This document shows, one piece after another, positions 34,332 through 42,696 of a stretch of 64,000 nt of DNA. Under the pieces are notes generated by a model. The model was given only the letters and a program-made list of their open reading frames with translations. It searched no databases and was not told the origin of the DNA. Source of the DNA: Lachnospiraceae bacterium (GTDB lineage Bacteria; Bacillota; Clostridia; Lachnospirales; Lachnospiraceae); NCBI GenBank assembly GCA_015057455.1, contig SVEH01000011.1:1-64000 (forward strand). Direction: 5' to 3'. The position numbers and the translations under genes were made by a program. How positions within the stretch are numbered: position 1 is the stretch's first letter; every line of letters starts with the position of its first letter.

Positions 34332-35777
34332 TTATTCTAACAATGCCAGAACACCTTGGTTAAATTGATTTGCTTGTGCAAGTACCGACTCGCCAGCTTG
34401 ATTAAGTATATTTGAATTTGAGTATTTAACCATTTCACTTGCCATATCTGTATCTTTTATCTGAGAATAAGATGCTGTTGTGTTCTCTGATGTATTCCCT
34501 AATGTTCTAACTGCATGCTCTAATCTATTTTGTTGCGCTCCAATTCTTGAACGCGTAACCATTATTTTATTAAGAGCTTTTTCTATTAAATTTAAAGAAT
34601 ATGTTGCAAATGCCTCACTGCCCACATTCACATCATCTATTTCTAGTGTTGAAGTATTCATATAATCTATGCTAACTTCTACTTTATTATCACCGTCAGC
34701 CCCCGCCTGAATGTTATATGTATTCTCTCCTCGAGCCACTTCACCTTTAGCTCCCATTATTGTGCACTCTATTTCACCCATATTATGTGGTCTACTAGTT
34801 GAATTTGGAAAATGTTCTTCTGCTTCTGTTTTTCCATTTTCATTATTATTCTTCCTTGTATGTGAAGATATTGTTAATATTCCATCTCCAGTTTTAAATA
34901 TAGTATTGGAATGACTAACTAATATACCGTCAGGAAATTTTTTATCCATTGTTTGTCCACCTGGACGATTATATATAGGGTTTTCTTCTATATATTTATA
35001 TATCTTATCTACTACTTCTTTACCATTTGTAAGACCATGTATATCTATTGTATATTCATGAGTATCATATCTTCCAAAATTTTTAACGCTACTCTGTGTA
35101 CCATCTCCATCTATCATTGTGAATTTAAATGCCTCTTTACACCCTACACTACAATGAAATGAAAAGGATTTATCATATAAATACTGAACATTAGATACAT
35201 CTACATTACTAAAATCTAGTGTTCCAGCAGGATAATATCCAATTAAACCTGGTTTAGCTGTATTTGTATAATGAAAAGCTTCTACCATAAGTCCTGCTTT
35301 TACAGATGGAGAATTAACTAGACTTCCCACACTCATAAACCCTTTTGCCTCTGCATCAGGATTCTTAAACACTTTCTGCTCATTAAATGTTGTTGTCTCA
35401 CCAATTCTATTTATCTCTGACTTCAACTGGTCTATTTCACTTTGTATTGCTTGTCTATCACTATCTGAATTTGTTCCATTGGCTGCTTGTAGAGCCAACT
35501 CGTTCATTCTTTGTAGCATATTACTTGCTTCATTTAATTCTCCATCTGCCACTTGGCATAAAGAAATTCCCTCTTGAGCATTCATTAGTCCTTGGTCTAT
35601 ACCTTTTATCTGCTTATTTAGTTTGCTAGATATTTCTAAGCCTGCCGCATCATCTGCTGCTCTATTTATTCTATAGCCAGATGATAATTTCTCTGCTGAC
35701 TTTGACGAAGCTATTACACTTCTTTTATATTGTCTATTGGCATTCAAAGCCTGCATATTGTGATGTACTACTAACAT
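34332..35777 (-). CDS. Divergent flagellin with cysteines (flagellin 4)
   Basis: A 481-residue flagellin with conserved N-terminal (MLVVHHNMQALNANRQ) and C-terminal (QNRLEHAVRTLGNTSENTT, then ANQFNQGVLALLE) helices. The middle third is unrelated to the other copies and holds two cysteines (SFHCSVGCKEAF), rare in flagellins and possibly able to form a disulfide or metal site. AAGGAG precedes the ATG. It follows the short flagellin homologue by 29 bases and is probably cotranscribed from the 36606 promoter. It may be a minor or specialised filament subunit. Confidence 0.92.
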   Translation of the reverse strand: MLVVHHNMQALNANRQYKRSVIASSKSAEKLSSGYRINRAADDAAGLEISSKLNKQIKGIDQGLMNAQEGISLCQVADGELNEASNMLQRMNELALQAANGTNSDSDRQAIQSEIDQLKSEINRIGETTTFNEQKVFKNPDAEAKGFMSVGSLVNSPSVKAGLMVEAFHYTNTAKPGLIGYYPAGTLDFSNVDVSNVQYLYDKSFSFHCSVGCKEAFKFTMIDGDGTQSSVKNFGRYDTHEYTIDIHGLTNGKEVVDKIYKYIEENPIYNRPGGQTMDKKFPDGILVSHSNTIFKTGDGILTISSHTRKNNNENGKTEAEEHFPNSTSRPHNMGEIECTIMGAKGEVARGENTYNIQAGADGDNKVEVSIDYMNTSTLEIDDVNVGSEAFATYSLNLIEKALNKIMVTRSRIGAQQNRLEHAVRTLGNTSENTTASYSQIKDTDMASEMVKYSNSNILNQAGESVLAQANQFNQGVLALLE

Positions 35778-35806
35778 ATAGACTCCTTAACTATTACATG
35801 TATTTT

Positions 35807-36523
35807 TTATATTACTGCACCTACAGCACCTTGAATTATCTGTTCTAACCTATTTTTCTCTGTTGAAATATATTTGCGAGCATCATCTATATAATCCATT
35901 GCTTTATTTGTGTGTACTAACGCTTCTTTACTTCCATTTTCTTTAGTTACATCTATTTCATCTATTGTATTTAAAACTTCATGATAATCTATACTAATTT
36001 TAGGCACTTGGTTATTTGAAGTATATACACCTGCTGCATTTTGCATACTTACATCATTTATAATATTTGTATTTACATTGCTTGTATTTACATTACCTAC
36101 ATATGGGTTATATGGTGCAAATATCTTCTCTCCATTAAAATCAGCTTCATATCCTATATTTTGTATTTCAAGTCTTAATTGACGGATTTCTTCTTGGATC
36201 TCTCTTTTGTCATTGTATGACTTGCCGTCATATCCAGCTTGAATTGAAAGCTGTGTTATTCTATATAGTTTTTTATTCATTTCTGCAAGTGACATATCTG
36301 CAACTTGATTCTTTGTAATATCTTCTTGCGCTCTATCAATCACGCCAGTATAAGCAGGTATTTCATTTCCCGCCCCATTTGATAAAGACATACTTGCAGC
36401 TACATCTGTAGTAGCATCTTCATTATTTTGTTCTGCATATTTTTGTGCAATATCTGCTTTTGTAACAAAGCTCATACTATATTGTTTACTTGCAGCATTC
36501 ATTATTTCATTTTGTACAACCAT
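35807..36523 (-). CDS. Flagellin homologue lacking the C-terminal D0 helix
   Basis: A 238-residue protein with a flagellin-like start (MVVQNEIMNAASKQ) and a recognisable D1 core (LAEMNKKLYRITQLSIQAG, QEEIRQLRLEIQNIGYEAD, FNGEKIF). It stops at RLEQIIQGAVGAVI, at the point where flagellins continue with the C-terminal D0 helix, so about 50 residues needed for normal filament assembly are absent. No frameshifted continuation is seen. The ribosome site is very strong (GGGGGCGG region), and it is first in a two-gene unit with the cysteine flagellin. It could act as a filament terminator, an assembly regulator or a secreted form; it is not simply a broken copy. Confidence 0.75.
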   Translation of the reverse strand: MVVQNEIMNAASKQYSMSFVTKADIAQKYAEQNNEDATTDVAASMSLSNGAGNEIPAYTGVIDRAQEDITKNQVADMSLAEMNKKLYRITQLSIQAGYDGKSYNDKREIQEEIRQLRLEIQNIGYEADFNGEKIFAPYNPYVGNVNTSNVNTNIINDVSMQNAAGVYTSNNQVPKISIDYHEVLNTIDEIDVTKENGSKEALVHTNKAMDYIDDARKYISTEKNRLEQIIQGAVGAVI

Positions 36524-36988
36524 GTATCAATCCGCCCCCTAACAAGTCATATAGGCACAATTACTTATTGTAATTTATATTTATAGTTCTCTTTTCCTAT
36601 CCTCAATATCGTACTAAAGCACCACGACATTAATACTTTTTTCCCAAAAAATGTAATTTTTTTACATTTTTACACCTTTTATAATGTAAAATGCCTACTT
36701 TCTAGTACTAAATACCCATATTTTTACAAATGAAATTTTTAATTTTCTGTGAACTCTTCTTCTTTTCCTTGACCTTTACTGGCAAATTAATTATTATATA
36801 TACTTAAGGGTTGTAGGGTTAGGGTAAACAGTTAGGTAAATCACACAAAAGCCTATATATTCATTAACAATTTACATTCGTAAATTAGTTACACAAAAAA
36901 TTATAAAAAGTTACAAAAGATAAAATAGATACATAGAATTACTACGTATATATTAGGGGGAACGCAATAATAAAAGGGAGATGATAAA
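36524..36988. other. Divergent intergenic region
   Basis: Separates the flagellin operon from the plus-strand coiled-coil gene. It holds the promoter 36606-36632, a GGGTTGTAGGGTTAGGGT segment at about 36808-36825, and otherwise AT-rich sequence. Confidence 0.45.
36606..36632 (-). promoter_or_regulatory. Sigma-D-like promoter of the flagellin 4/5 operon
   Basis: Minus-strand -35 TAAT (36629-36632), 15-base spacer, -10 TACGATAT (36606-36613). It lies about 80 bases upstream of the truncated flagellin homologue. Confidence 0.58.
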
Positions 36989-37507
36989 ATGGATAACGAA
37001 GAGAAACAATTATTGAAATTTATAGCCAATAAGATTGAATCTATAGATAACAGACTTACTTCTTTAGAAAATAAAGTTGACGCTATGGATAAACGTCTTA
37101 CTTCTGTGGAGAACAGACTTACTTCCCTAGAAAATAAAGTTGATGCTATAGACAAGCGCCTTACTTCCCTAGAAAATAAAGTTGACGCTATGGATAAACG
37201 TCTTACTTCTGTGGAAAACAGACTTACTTCTGTAGAAAGTAAAGTTGACGCTATGGATAAACGTCTTACTTCTGTGGAGAACAGACTTACTTCTGTGGAA
37301 AGTAAAGTTGACGCTATGGATAAGCGTCTTACTTCTGTGGAACTAAATCAAGAGAATACTATTTCTCATCAGTTGGCTATACTTTCTGAAAATCATATTA
37401 ACTTAAACAACAAATTAGATAAATTTCTTGATAAAATGAATGAGCAAGAATCTATCAAGTTAAGACTTCATATTGTTGAGAATAAAGTTGAGGAACTTAG
37501 CAAATAA
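36989..37507 (+). CDS. Heptad-repeat coiled-coil protein, function unknown
   Basis: A 172-residue charged protein, almost all of it repeats of seven residues arranged in 21-residue units (KVDAMDK, RLTSVEN, RLTSVES). A single shorter copy breaks the period. The repeats cover roughly residues 25-118, and the C-terminal part is also helical. A strong GGGAG site precedes the ATG. It is one of the few plus-strand genes and is divergent from the flagellin operon. No catalytic motif, signal or membrane segment is visible. The near-identical DNA repeats suggest length variability. Similar short coiled-coil proteins are known without clear function; a scaffold or phage-lysis-like origin is possible. 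Confidence 0.75.
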   Translation: MDNEEKQLLKFIANKIESIDNRLTSLENKVDAMDKRLTSVENRLTSLENKVDAIDKRLTSLENKVDAMDKRLTSVENRLTSVESKVDAMDKRLTSVENRLTSVESKVDAMDKRLTSVELNQENTISHQLAILSENHINLNNKLDKFLDKMNEQESIKLRLHIVENKVEELSK

Positions 37508-37546
37508 TTATATACAACACCCTATTAATTACTAGGAGATGATTAT

Positions 37547-38533
37547 GTGAATACAGCCACTATTTTTAAGAAGCCAAAATTTATAGTCTTATTTGCTGTA
37601 ATATGTACTTTTTTATGGGGAAGCGCTTTCCCATTTGTTAAAACAGGTTATAAATTAATGTCTATCGAATCAGGAGATATATCTTCAACCATTCTATTTG
37701 CTGGTGTAAGATTTTTAACTGCTGGAATTATAACACTTATTATATGTAGACTTTTTAAACTAGATAAAAATATAATAACCACAAAAGCTTTTTTCTCCTC
37801 TTATGGAAATAAAAAGTTTATTACTTCTTGTATTATATTGTCTTTATTTATGACCTCACTCCAATATACATGCTTTTATATTGGATTATCCAATGCATCT
37901 GGTGTAAACGGCTCAATAATAAATTCAAGTGGTACAATATTTACTGTAATACTAGCTTTTATCGTCTATAAATCAGACAAACCAACTTTAATAAAACTTC
38001 TAGGTTGTTTACTTAGTTTTATAGGAATATTAGCTATTAATTTTAGAACCGTTGATTTAAATGCCGTACATTCACTTTCAGACTTAGGAAGAAATGCTGG
38101 TCTTGAAATCTTTACAATGCAAGGAGAAGGCTTACTATTTTTTGCTTCACTGTCAGCTGCTGTTGGAACAATCTTTAATAAAAACTATACCCAAACCTAT
38201 AATCCAATAACACTAACAGGATTTCAATTAGCATTTGGTGGATTATGCTTAACAATAATAGGTTTACTAACAGGCGGCTCATTAAACTTTAGTGGTGTAA
38301 AAGCCGTACTAGTATTGATATACCTATCAATACTATCAGCAATAGCAATCACACTATGGTCAACATTGCTGAAATATAATAATGCTAGTAAAGTATCTGT
38401 GTTTAAATTTTTAACACCAATCTTTGGTGTATTGTTATCAGGACTAATCCTAAGGGAAAATATCTTAAACATATGGGTAGGAATATCACTCCTTCTAACA
38501 TGTGCAGGTATAGTATTAATGCAACGAAAGTAA
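37547..38533 (+). CDS. DMT-family transporter (two EamA domains)
   Basis: A 328-residue inner-membrane protein with about ten transmembrane segments in two EamA-type halves (WGSAFPFVKTGYKL near residue 25, and ASLSAAVGTIFNKNY starting the second half). Such drug/metabolite exporters move small organic compounds; the substrate cannot be read from the sequence. The start is GTG at 37547 with AGGAG upstream. It is downstream of the coiled-coil gene in the same direction but separated by about 40 bases, so it may be cotranscribed. Confidence 0.85.
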   Translation: MNTATIFKKPKFIVLFAVICTFLWGSAFPFVKTGYKLMSIESGDISSTILFAGVRFLTAGIITLIICRLFKLDKNIITTKAFFSSYGNKKFITSCIILSLFMTSLQYTCFYIGLSNASGVNGSIINSSGTIFTVILAFIVYKSDKPTLIKLLGCLLSFIGILAINFRTVDLNAVHSLSDLGRNAGLEIFTMQGEGLLFFASLSAAVGTIFNKNYTQTYNPITLTGFQLAFGGLCLTIIGLLTGGSLNFSGVKAVLVLIYLSILSAIAITLWSTLLKYNNASKVSVFKFLTPIFGVLLSGLILRENILNIWVGISLLLTCAGIVLMQRK

Positions 38534-38582
38534 TTTTATATAATTAATTTAGCTCTTTCTGATATTTAAAAATAAAATTATA

Positions 38583-38630
38583 GGATTACAAATATAAAGA
38601 ATCATCTAAAATTCCTTATATTTGTAATCC
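38583..38630. terminator. Bidirectional terminator between convergent genes
   Basis: A 15-bp stem (38583-38597 with 38616-38630) lies between the transporter and the minus-strand MscS gene, and has T-rich or A-rich sides for both directions. Confidence 0.8.
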
Positions 38631-38639
38631 TTTTAAAAT

Positions 38640-39539
38640 TTATTTCGAAATATTAATATCAATCTTATTGTATGGAATATTAATTCCCTCTTTTCTAAAT
38701 TTCTCAATTATCTTTTCTTGAATATCAAATTTCACTGCAAAGAAATCTGCTGTTTCCACCCAAACTCTGAAAGCAATATTAATTGCACTCTCTCCAAAAG
38801 ACTCTACAAGAATATCAACATTCTTTCCGTTTTCCTTAATTATACGGTTATCACTGTTAGCTAAAACATTTAATGCACTTCTAACACTTTTAATATCGCT
38901 TGAATAATCTACTGGTATTATTAAATCTAGTCTTCTATAGTCTTCATCTGGCACATTCTTTATTGATGAGTTAGCCAAGATTCCGTTAGGAATAACTACT
39001 TTTTGATTATCTGGTGTTATTAATTTTGTATAGAAAATATCAATCTCAGTTACTTTTCCCTCTATTCCACTTGAAACGATATAATCATTTACTCTAAATG
39101 GCTTAAGAATAAGTATTAATACACCACCTGCAAAGTTAGCCAAACTTCCTTGAAGTGACAAACCAATTGCTAAACCTGCAGAACCGATTATCGCAACAAA
39201 TGATGATGTTGGAACACCTAATATTCCCACTATTATTACTATTAATATTGCATTTAATCCTATTGATGTTAAATTAAGTAGAAACTTTGATACACTTTGC
39301 TCAAAATTACTTTTCTTAAGTGATCTGTCAACGATTTTCTTAACCACTTTTACTAATTTTCTACCGATAAAATATACAATTATTGCAAATAAAATCTTTG
39401 TAATTATTTCACCTAGCATATTGCCATCAAAGAAGTCTAAAAATTCCTTTACTTCTTTTACAATGTCCTTAGTTGCTGATTCCATCCCCTTTTCAACCTG
39501 GTCTCCCGCTTTTAACAAATTGTTTGATAAATAAATCAT
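38640..39539 (-). CDS. mscS: Small-conductance mechanosensitive channel
   Basis: A 299-residue MscS protein. Three transmembrane helices are followed by the pore segment SAGLAIGLSLQGSLANFAGG and by the beta domain with PNGILANSSIKN. The ATG at 39539 has AGGAAGG upstream; the ATG at 39605 would add an unlikely N-terminus. MscS releases solutes at hypo-osmotic shock. It is encoded downstream of the GlgB-like gene on the same strand, separated by about 115 bases. Confidence 0.9.
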   Translation of the reverse strand: MIYLSNNLLKAGDQVEKGMESATKDIVKEVKEFLDFFDGNMLGEIITKILFAIIVYFIGRKLVKVVKKIVDRSLKKSNFEQSVSKFLLNLTSIGLNAILIVIIVGILGVPTSSFVAIIGSAGLAIGLSLQGSLANFAGGVLILILKPFRVNDYIVSSGIEGKVTEIDIFYTKLITPDNQKVVIPNGILANSSIKNVPDEDYRRLDLIIPVDYSSDIKSVRSALNVLANSDNRIIKENGKNVDILVESFGESAINIAFRVWVETADFFAVKFDIQEKIIEKFRKEGINIPYNKIDINISK

Positions 39540-39653
39540 ATTAACTACCTTCCTGTCTCGTATGTTTTGTATTCCACCCTTTGTATATAAATATATTTCC
39601 CACATTTTTTATATGGTTTATTATATATTTAACTTAATAATTTTCTAATGGTT

Positions 39654-42437
39654 CTACTTCTTACTATTCTTAACCGAAGTCTTCTTCACATTACTCTTCT
39701 TAGATGCTTTCTTAACATCATCTGCTGCTACTGTAACTGTTTCAGCAACATAATCTTTAGCTTCCTCTGCCTTTTTCAAAACCTCAGATGCTTTACTTGT
39801 CACTGCTTTTTGAACATCACTAGCTTTGGCTGATATTATCTTTGTTGCACCAGTTGCTTTTGAAGTAATTGTTTTAGATGCATCATTCGCCTTAGTTGTA
39901 ATTGTTTTGCCTACTTCTCCGGCTTTTTTTGCAATAACATTTACTTTCTTTTCTGTATCACCTTCTTTTAATAAAGTTCCATTCTTATCTGCTGCTTTTT
40001 TGCCCTTTGATAAAGAGCCATTTTCTCCAAGCAAGTTATTATCATTAGCTTCTTTTTCATTAGCCTTTTCATTAGCTTTCTTACTTGAAACAAGTGGGGT
40101 AAAATTATATACTGAAACACTTAATGGTTCAACTGTTATTGTAATGTAATACTCTCTTCCATCTACGCTTCCTGGTCTAGCATTCTTTAATCGTGGATTA
40201 GCTAAGCCCATTCCGCCGTATTTTTCATCCTCTGTTGAGAAAATCTCTTTATATCTACCTTTATATGGCACACCTATCTCATAATTCTCATAAGCCACTG
40301 GTGTAAAGTTGCACACAACTATAAGTGTTTCTCCTTGTTCTTCACCATTTCTTATAAATGAAATTATACTTCTCTCTGCATCCATTTCATTTATCCATTG
40401 GAAGCCCTTAGTATCAAAATCATATAAATGCAAGGCTTTCTGTTCTTTATATAAAACATTTAAGTCTCTCATTAAGTCATTTATCTGCTTATAATTCTCT
40501 TTCTTAAGAAGATTCCAATCAATTGGTGTATTGGTGTTCCATTTCTTTGTATAACCAAAATCTTGTCCCATAAATGTTAGCTTCTTACCTGGATGTGTCA
40601 TCATATATGCAAGTACCATCTTCATAGTTGCATGATTTTGTGTAAATTCATCCTTAAATGATGTCATTATACTACCTTCATAACGATTAACAACATCATG
40701 TGATAACTGCAACATATATTTATTACTGTAGTTATACAACATACTAAGAGTTATTTGGTCATGTTTACCTTTTCTATATATTGGATCTAGATGCATATAT
40801 TCCAATGTATCGTTGGTCCAATCTGTATTCCATTTGTAATCAAATCCCATTCCATCTTCGTCAACTGGCTCTGTAAGACTCATCCATGAAGTTGTTTCTT
40901 GGGCAATTATCATAGTTCCGTCATTTTTCTTACTATGTATACTGTTAAGATGTTTGAAAAACTCAACTGCATCTAAATTCTCATTCTCTCCATACATATT
41001 AGGAATCCAATTACCTGGTTCCCTTCCAAAATCAAGATATAGCATAGCTGCGCCATCATTTACACGCAATCCATCCAAATGGTATACATCAAACCAGAAA
41101 AATGCGTTAGCTATAAGGAAATTTGTAACCTGTGGTCTAGCATAATTAAATAAATGGGTTCCTAGTTGTGGATGTATTCCTTGTCTTGGGTCTAGATGTT
41201 CATACAAACAACTTCCATCAAAATAAGCTAGTCCAACTTCATCTGCTGCAAAGTACGCTGGCACCCAATCCACAATTACTCCAATTCCCTTATCATGCAT
41301 GTAATTGATGAAATACATAAAGTCATCTGGTGTACCATATCTTGATGTTGGTGCATAATAACCAGTTACCTTATATCCATCAAGAGACTCGTCTTTATAT
41401 TCCATAATAGGCATTAGTTCTATATGTGTATATCCCATATCTGAAACATAATCTGCTATTCTTGGCGCTATGTCTCTATAATTAACATCTACTATATCTT
41501 TATCAAAACTTCCTAAATGAAGTTCATAGACACTTACAGCCTGTCTATCTCTTACTTTAACGTTATTATAACGTTCCTCTGTATATTCTAATGACTCATT
41601 GGCCCTAGCTGTTCCGTTAGATTTCTTACTATCTACGCCTTTTTTAGATTTTAACTTCTGATTATTAGATAATCTCTCATTCTCTACATCTACTGCAACA
41701 TATGCTTTCCCTGCATTCTTACGAGCCTCTATCCAAGCATCATCTGTCCAAGAAAAATTCTCTACATCCCATACTACTGATGCATCTGATGGCATAACCT
41801 CTGACTTATAACCATATGGATCTGCTTTTTGAACAATTCCACCCTTGATTTTAAGTTCATATTTGTACAAATCACCTGGTTTAACTCCTGGAATAAATAT
41901 TTCAAATATTCCTGTGTCACCTATCTCACCCATTTGATCAATTCTGCCATCCCAGTTGTTCCAACTACCCACAACACTAACGCGAAATGCATTAGGTGCC
42001 CACACTGCAAAATATGTCCCTTCTACCTTGCCAACCTTTGTGTAATGGGCCCCCATCTTATTATACACTTCATAGTGTATTCCATGTTCAAATCTAGTCA
42101 AATCCTCTTGTGAGAAATTAGATGGAACCGCATATTTATCAACTTCTTTTGTAATATTACCTTCTTTATCAAGCACAACAAATGTGTACTTAAGAATCTT
42201 CTTACCTGGAAGTATAACTGAGAAAAATCCCAACTCATCTACCAATTCCATATCATATTCTCTGCCAGTCGCATTAAGCTTAACTGTAACTGATTTGGCA
42301 TTAGGATAATATGCATTAACTAATATACCTTCTTCTGTTATATGAGGTCCTAATATTCCATGCACATCCCTATAATCAGCGTATACGATACCTTCTATAG
42401 CTCCCCAATCACATAAATCGTACAATACTTCGTCCAT
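39654..42437 (-). CDS. GlgB-family protein with altered active site and 11-mer-repeat tail
   Basis: A 927-residue protein with the full branching-enzyme layout: CBM48-type N-terminal domains to about residue 230, a charged linker (about 245-285), and a GH13 barrel. Key residues differ from active GlgB. The nucleophile of the LRVDAVA motif is Asn460 in LRVNDGAAML; the acid/base of the AEEST motif is Gln513 in IAQETTSW; the SHDEVVH motif reads SHDVVNRY, keeping Asp581 but one residue short; and the VPAHF histidine is Tyr. After the barrel, residues 838-903 form six 11-residue repeats of the type KASDVQKAVTS, followed by a basic tail (KKSNVKKTSVKNSKK). Two conservative catalytic losses suggest a non-catalytic glucan-binding protein; the 11-mer tail resembles lipid- or granule-surface amphipathic helices. 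Annotation as an active branching enzyme would be unsafe. Confidence 0.75.
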   Translation of the reverse strand: MDEVLYDLCDWGAIEGIVYADYRDVHGILGPHITEEGILVNAYYPNAKSVTVKLNATGREYDMELVDELGFFSVILPGKKILKYTFVVLDKEGNITKEVDKYAVPSNFSQEDLTRFEHGIHYEVYNKMGAHYTKVGKVEGTYFAVWAPNAFRVSVVGSWNNWDGRIDQMGEIGDTGIFEIFIPGVKPGDLYKYELKIKGGIVQKADPYGYKSEVMPSDASVVWDVENFSWTDDAWIEARKNAGKAYVAVDVENERLSNNQKLKSKKGVDSKKSNGTARANESLEYTEERYNNVKVRDRQAVSVYELHLGSFDKDIVDVNYRDIAPRIADYVSDMGYTHIELMPIMEYKDESLDGYKVTGYYAPTSRYGTPDDFMYFINYMHDKGIGVIVDWVPAYFAADEVGLAYFDGSCLYEHLDPRQGIHPQLGTHLFNYARPQVTNFLIANAFFWFDVYHLDGLRVNDGAAMLYLDFGREPGNWIPNMYGENENLDAVEFFKHLNSIHSKKNDGTMIIAQETTSWMSLTEPVDEDGMGFDYKWNTDWTNDTLEYMHLDPIYRKGKHDQITLSMLYNYSNKYMLQLSHDVVNRYEGSIMTSFKDEFTQNHATMKMVLAYMMTHPGKKLTFMGQDFGYTKKWNTNTPIDWNLLKKENYKQINDLMRDLNVLYKEQKALHLYDFDTKGFQWINEMDAERSIISFIRNGEEQGETLIVVCNFTPVAYENYEIGVPYKGRYKEIFSTEDEKYGGMGLANPRLKNARPGSVDGREYYITITVEPLSVSVYNFTPLVSSKKANEKANEKEANDNNLLGENGSLSKGKKAADKNGTLLKEGDTEKKVNVIAKKAGEVGKTITTKANDASKTITSKATGATKIISAKASDVQKAVTSKASEVLKKAEEAKDYVAETVTVAADDVKKASKKSNVKKTSVKNSKK

Positions 42438-42696
42438 ACATATCTCACTTTCTCTATTATTCGATTATCTTATAGTAAAATATTACTCCTATATTGCAAT
42501 CATTTGTACCAAATAAAATATCCTATTATCTCTGCTGTATACTTTTTACACCTATACCATATATAATGCGTATACTATATATATGCTATTTGATACATAG
42601 TTCAAACCTACACATAATACATATAATTCACATAATACATATATTATATAAATAGTAATTAGTGCAAAAATCACCTTAAATATAATCGCTTGTCTA

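Noticed and set aside
36808-36825. Telomere-like GGGTT repeats
   Set aside because: Only two or three irregular units are present; it is probably just G-rich noise in an intergenic region.
36901-37155. Minus-strand open frame opposite the coiled-coil repeats
   Set aside because: It only mirrors the repeats, has no ribosome site and contains no known domain.
37055-37340. Repeats in this segment as a CRISPR array
   Set aside because: The repeats are contiguous coding heptads without spacers and lie inside an intact reading frame.
39654-42437. Ordinary active branching enzyme glgB
   Set aside because: Asn460 and Gln513 replace the nucleophile and acid/base residues; calling it active would be misleading.
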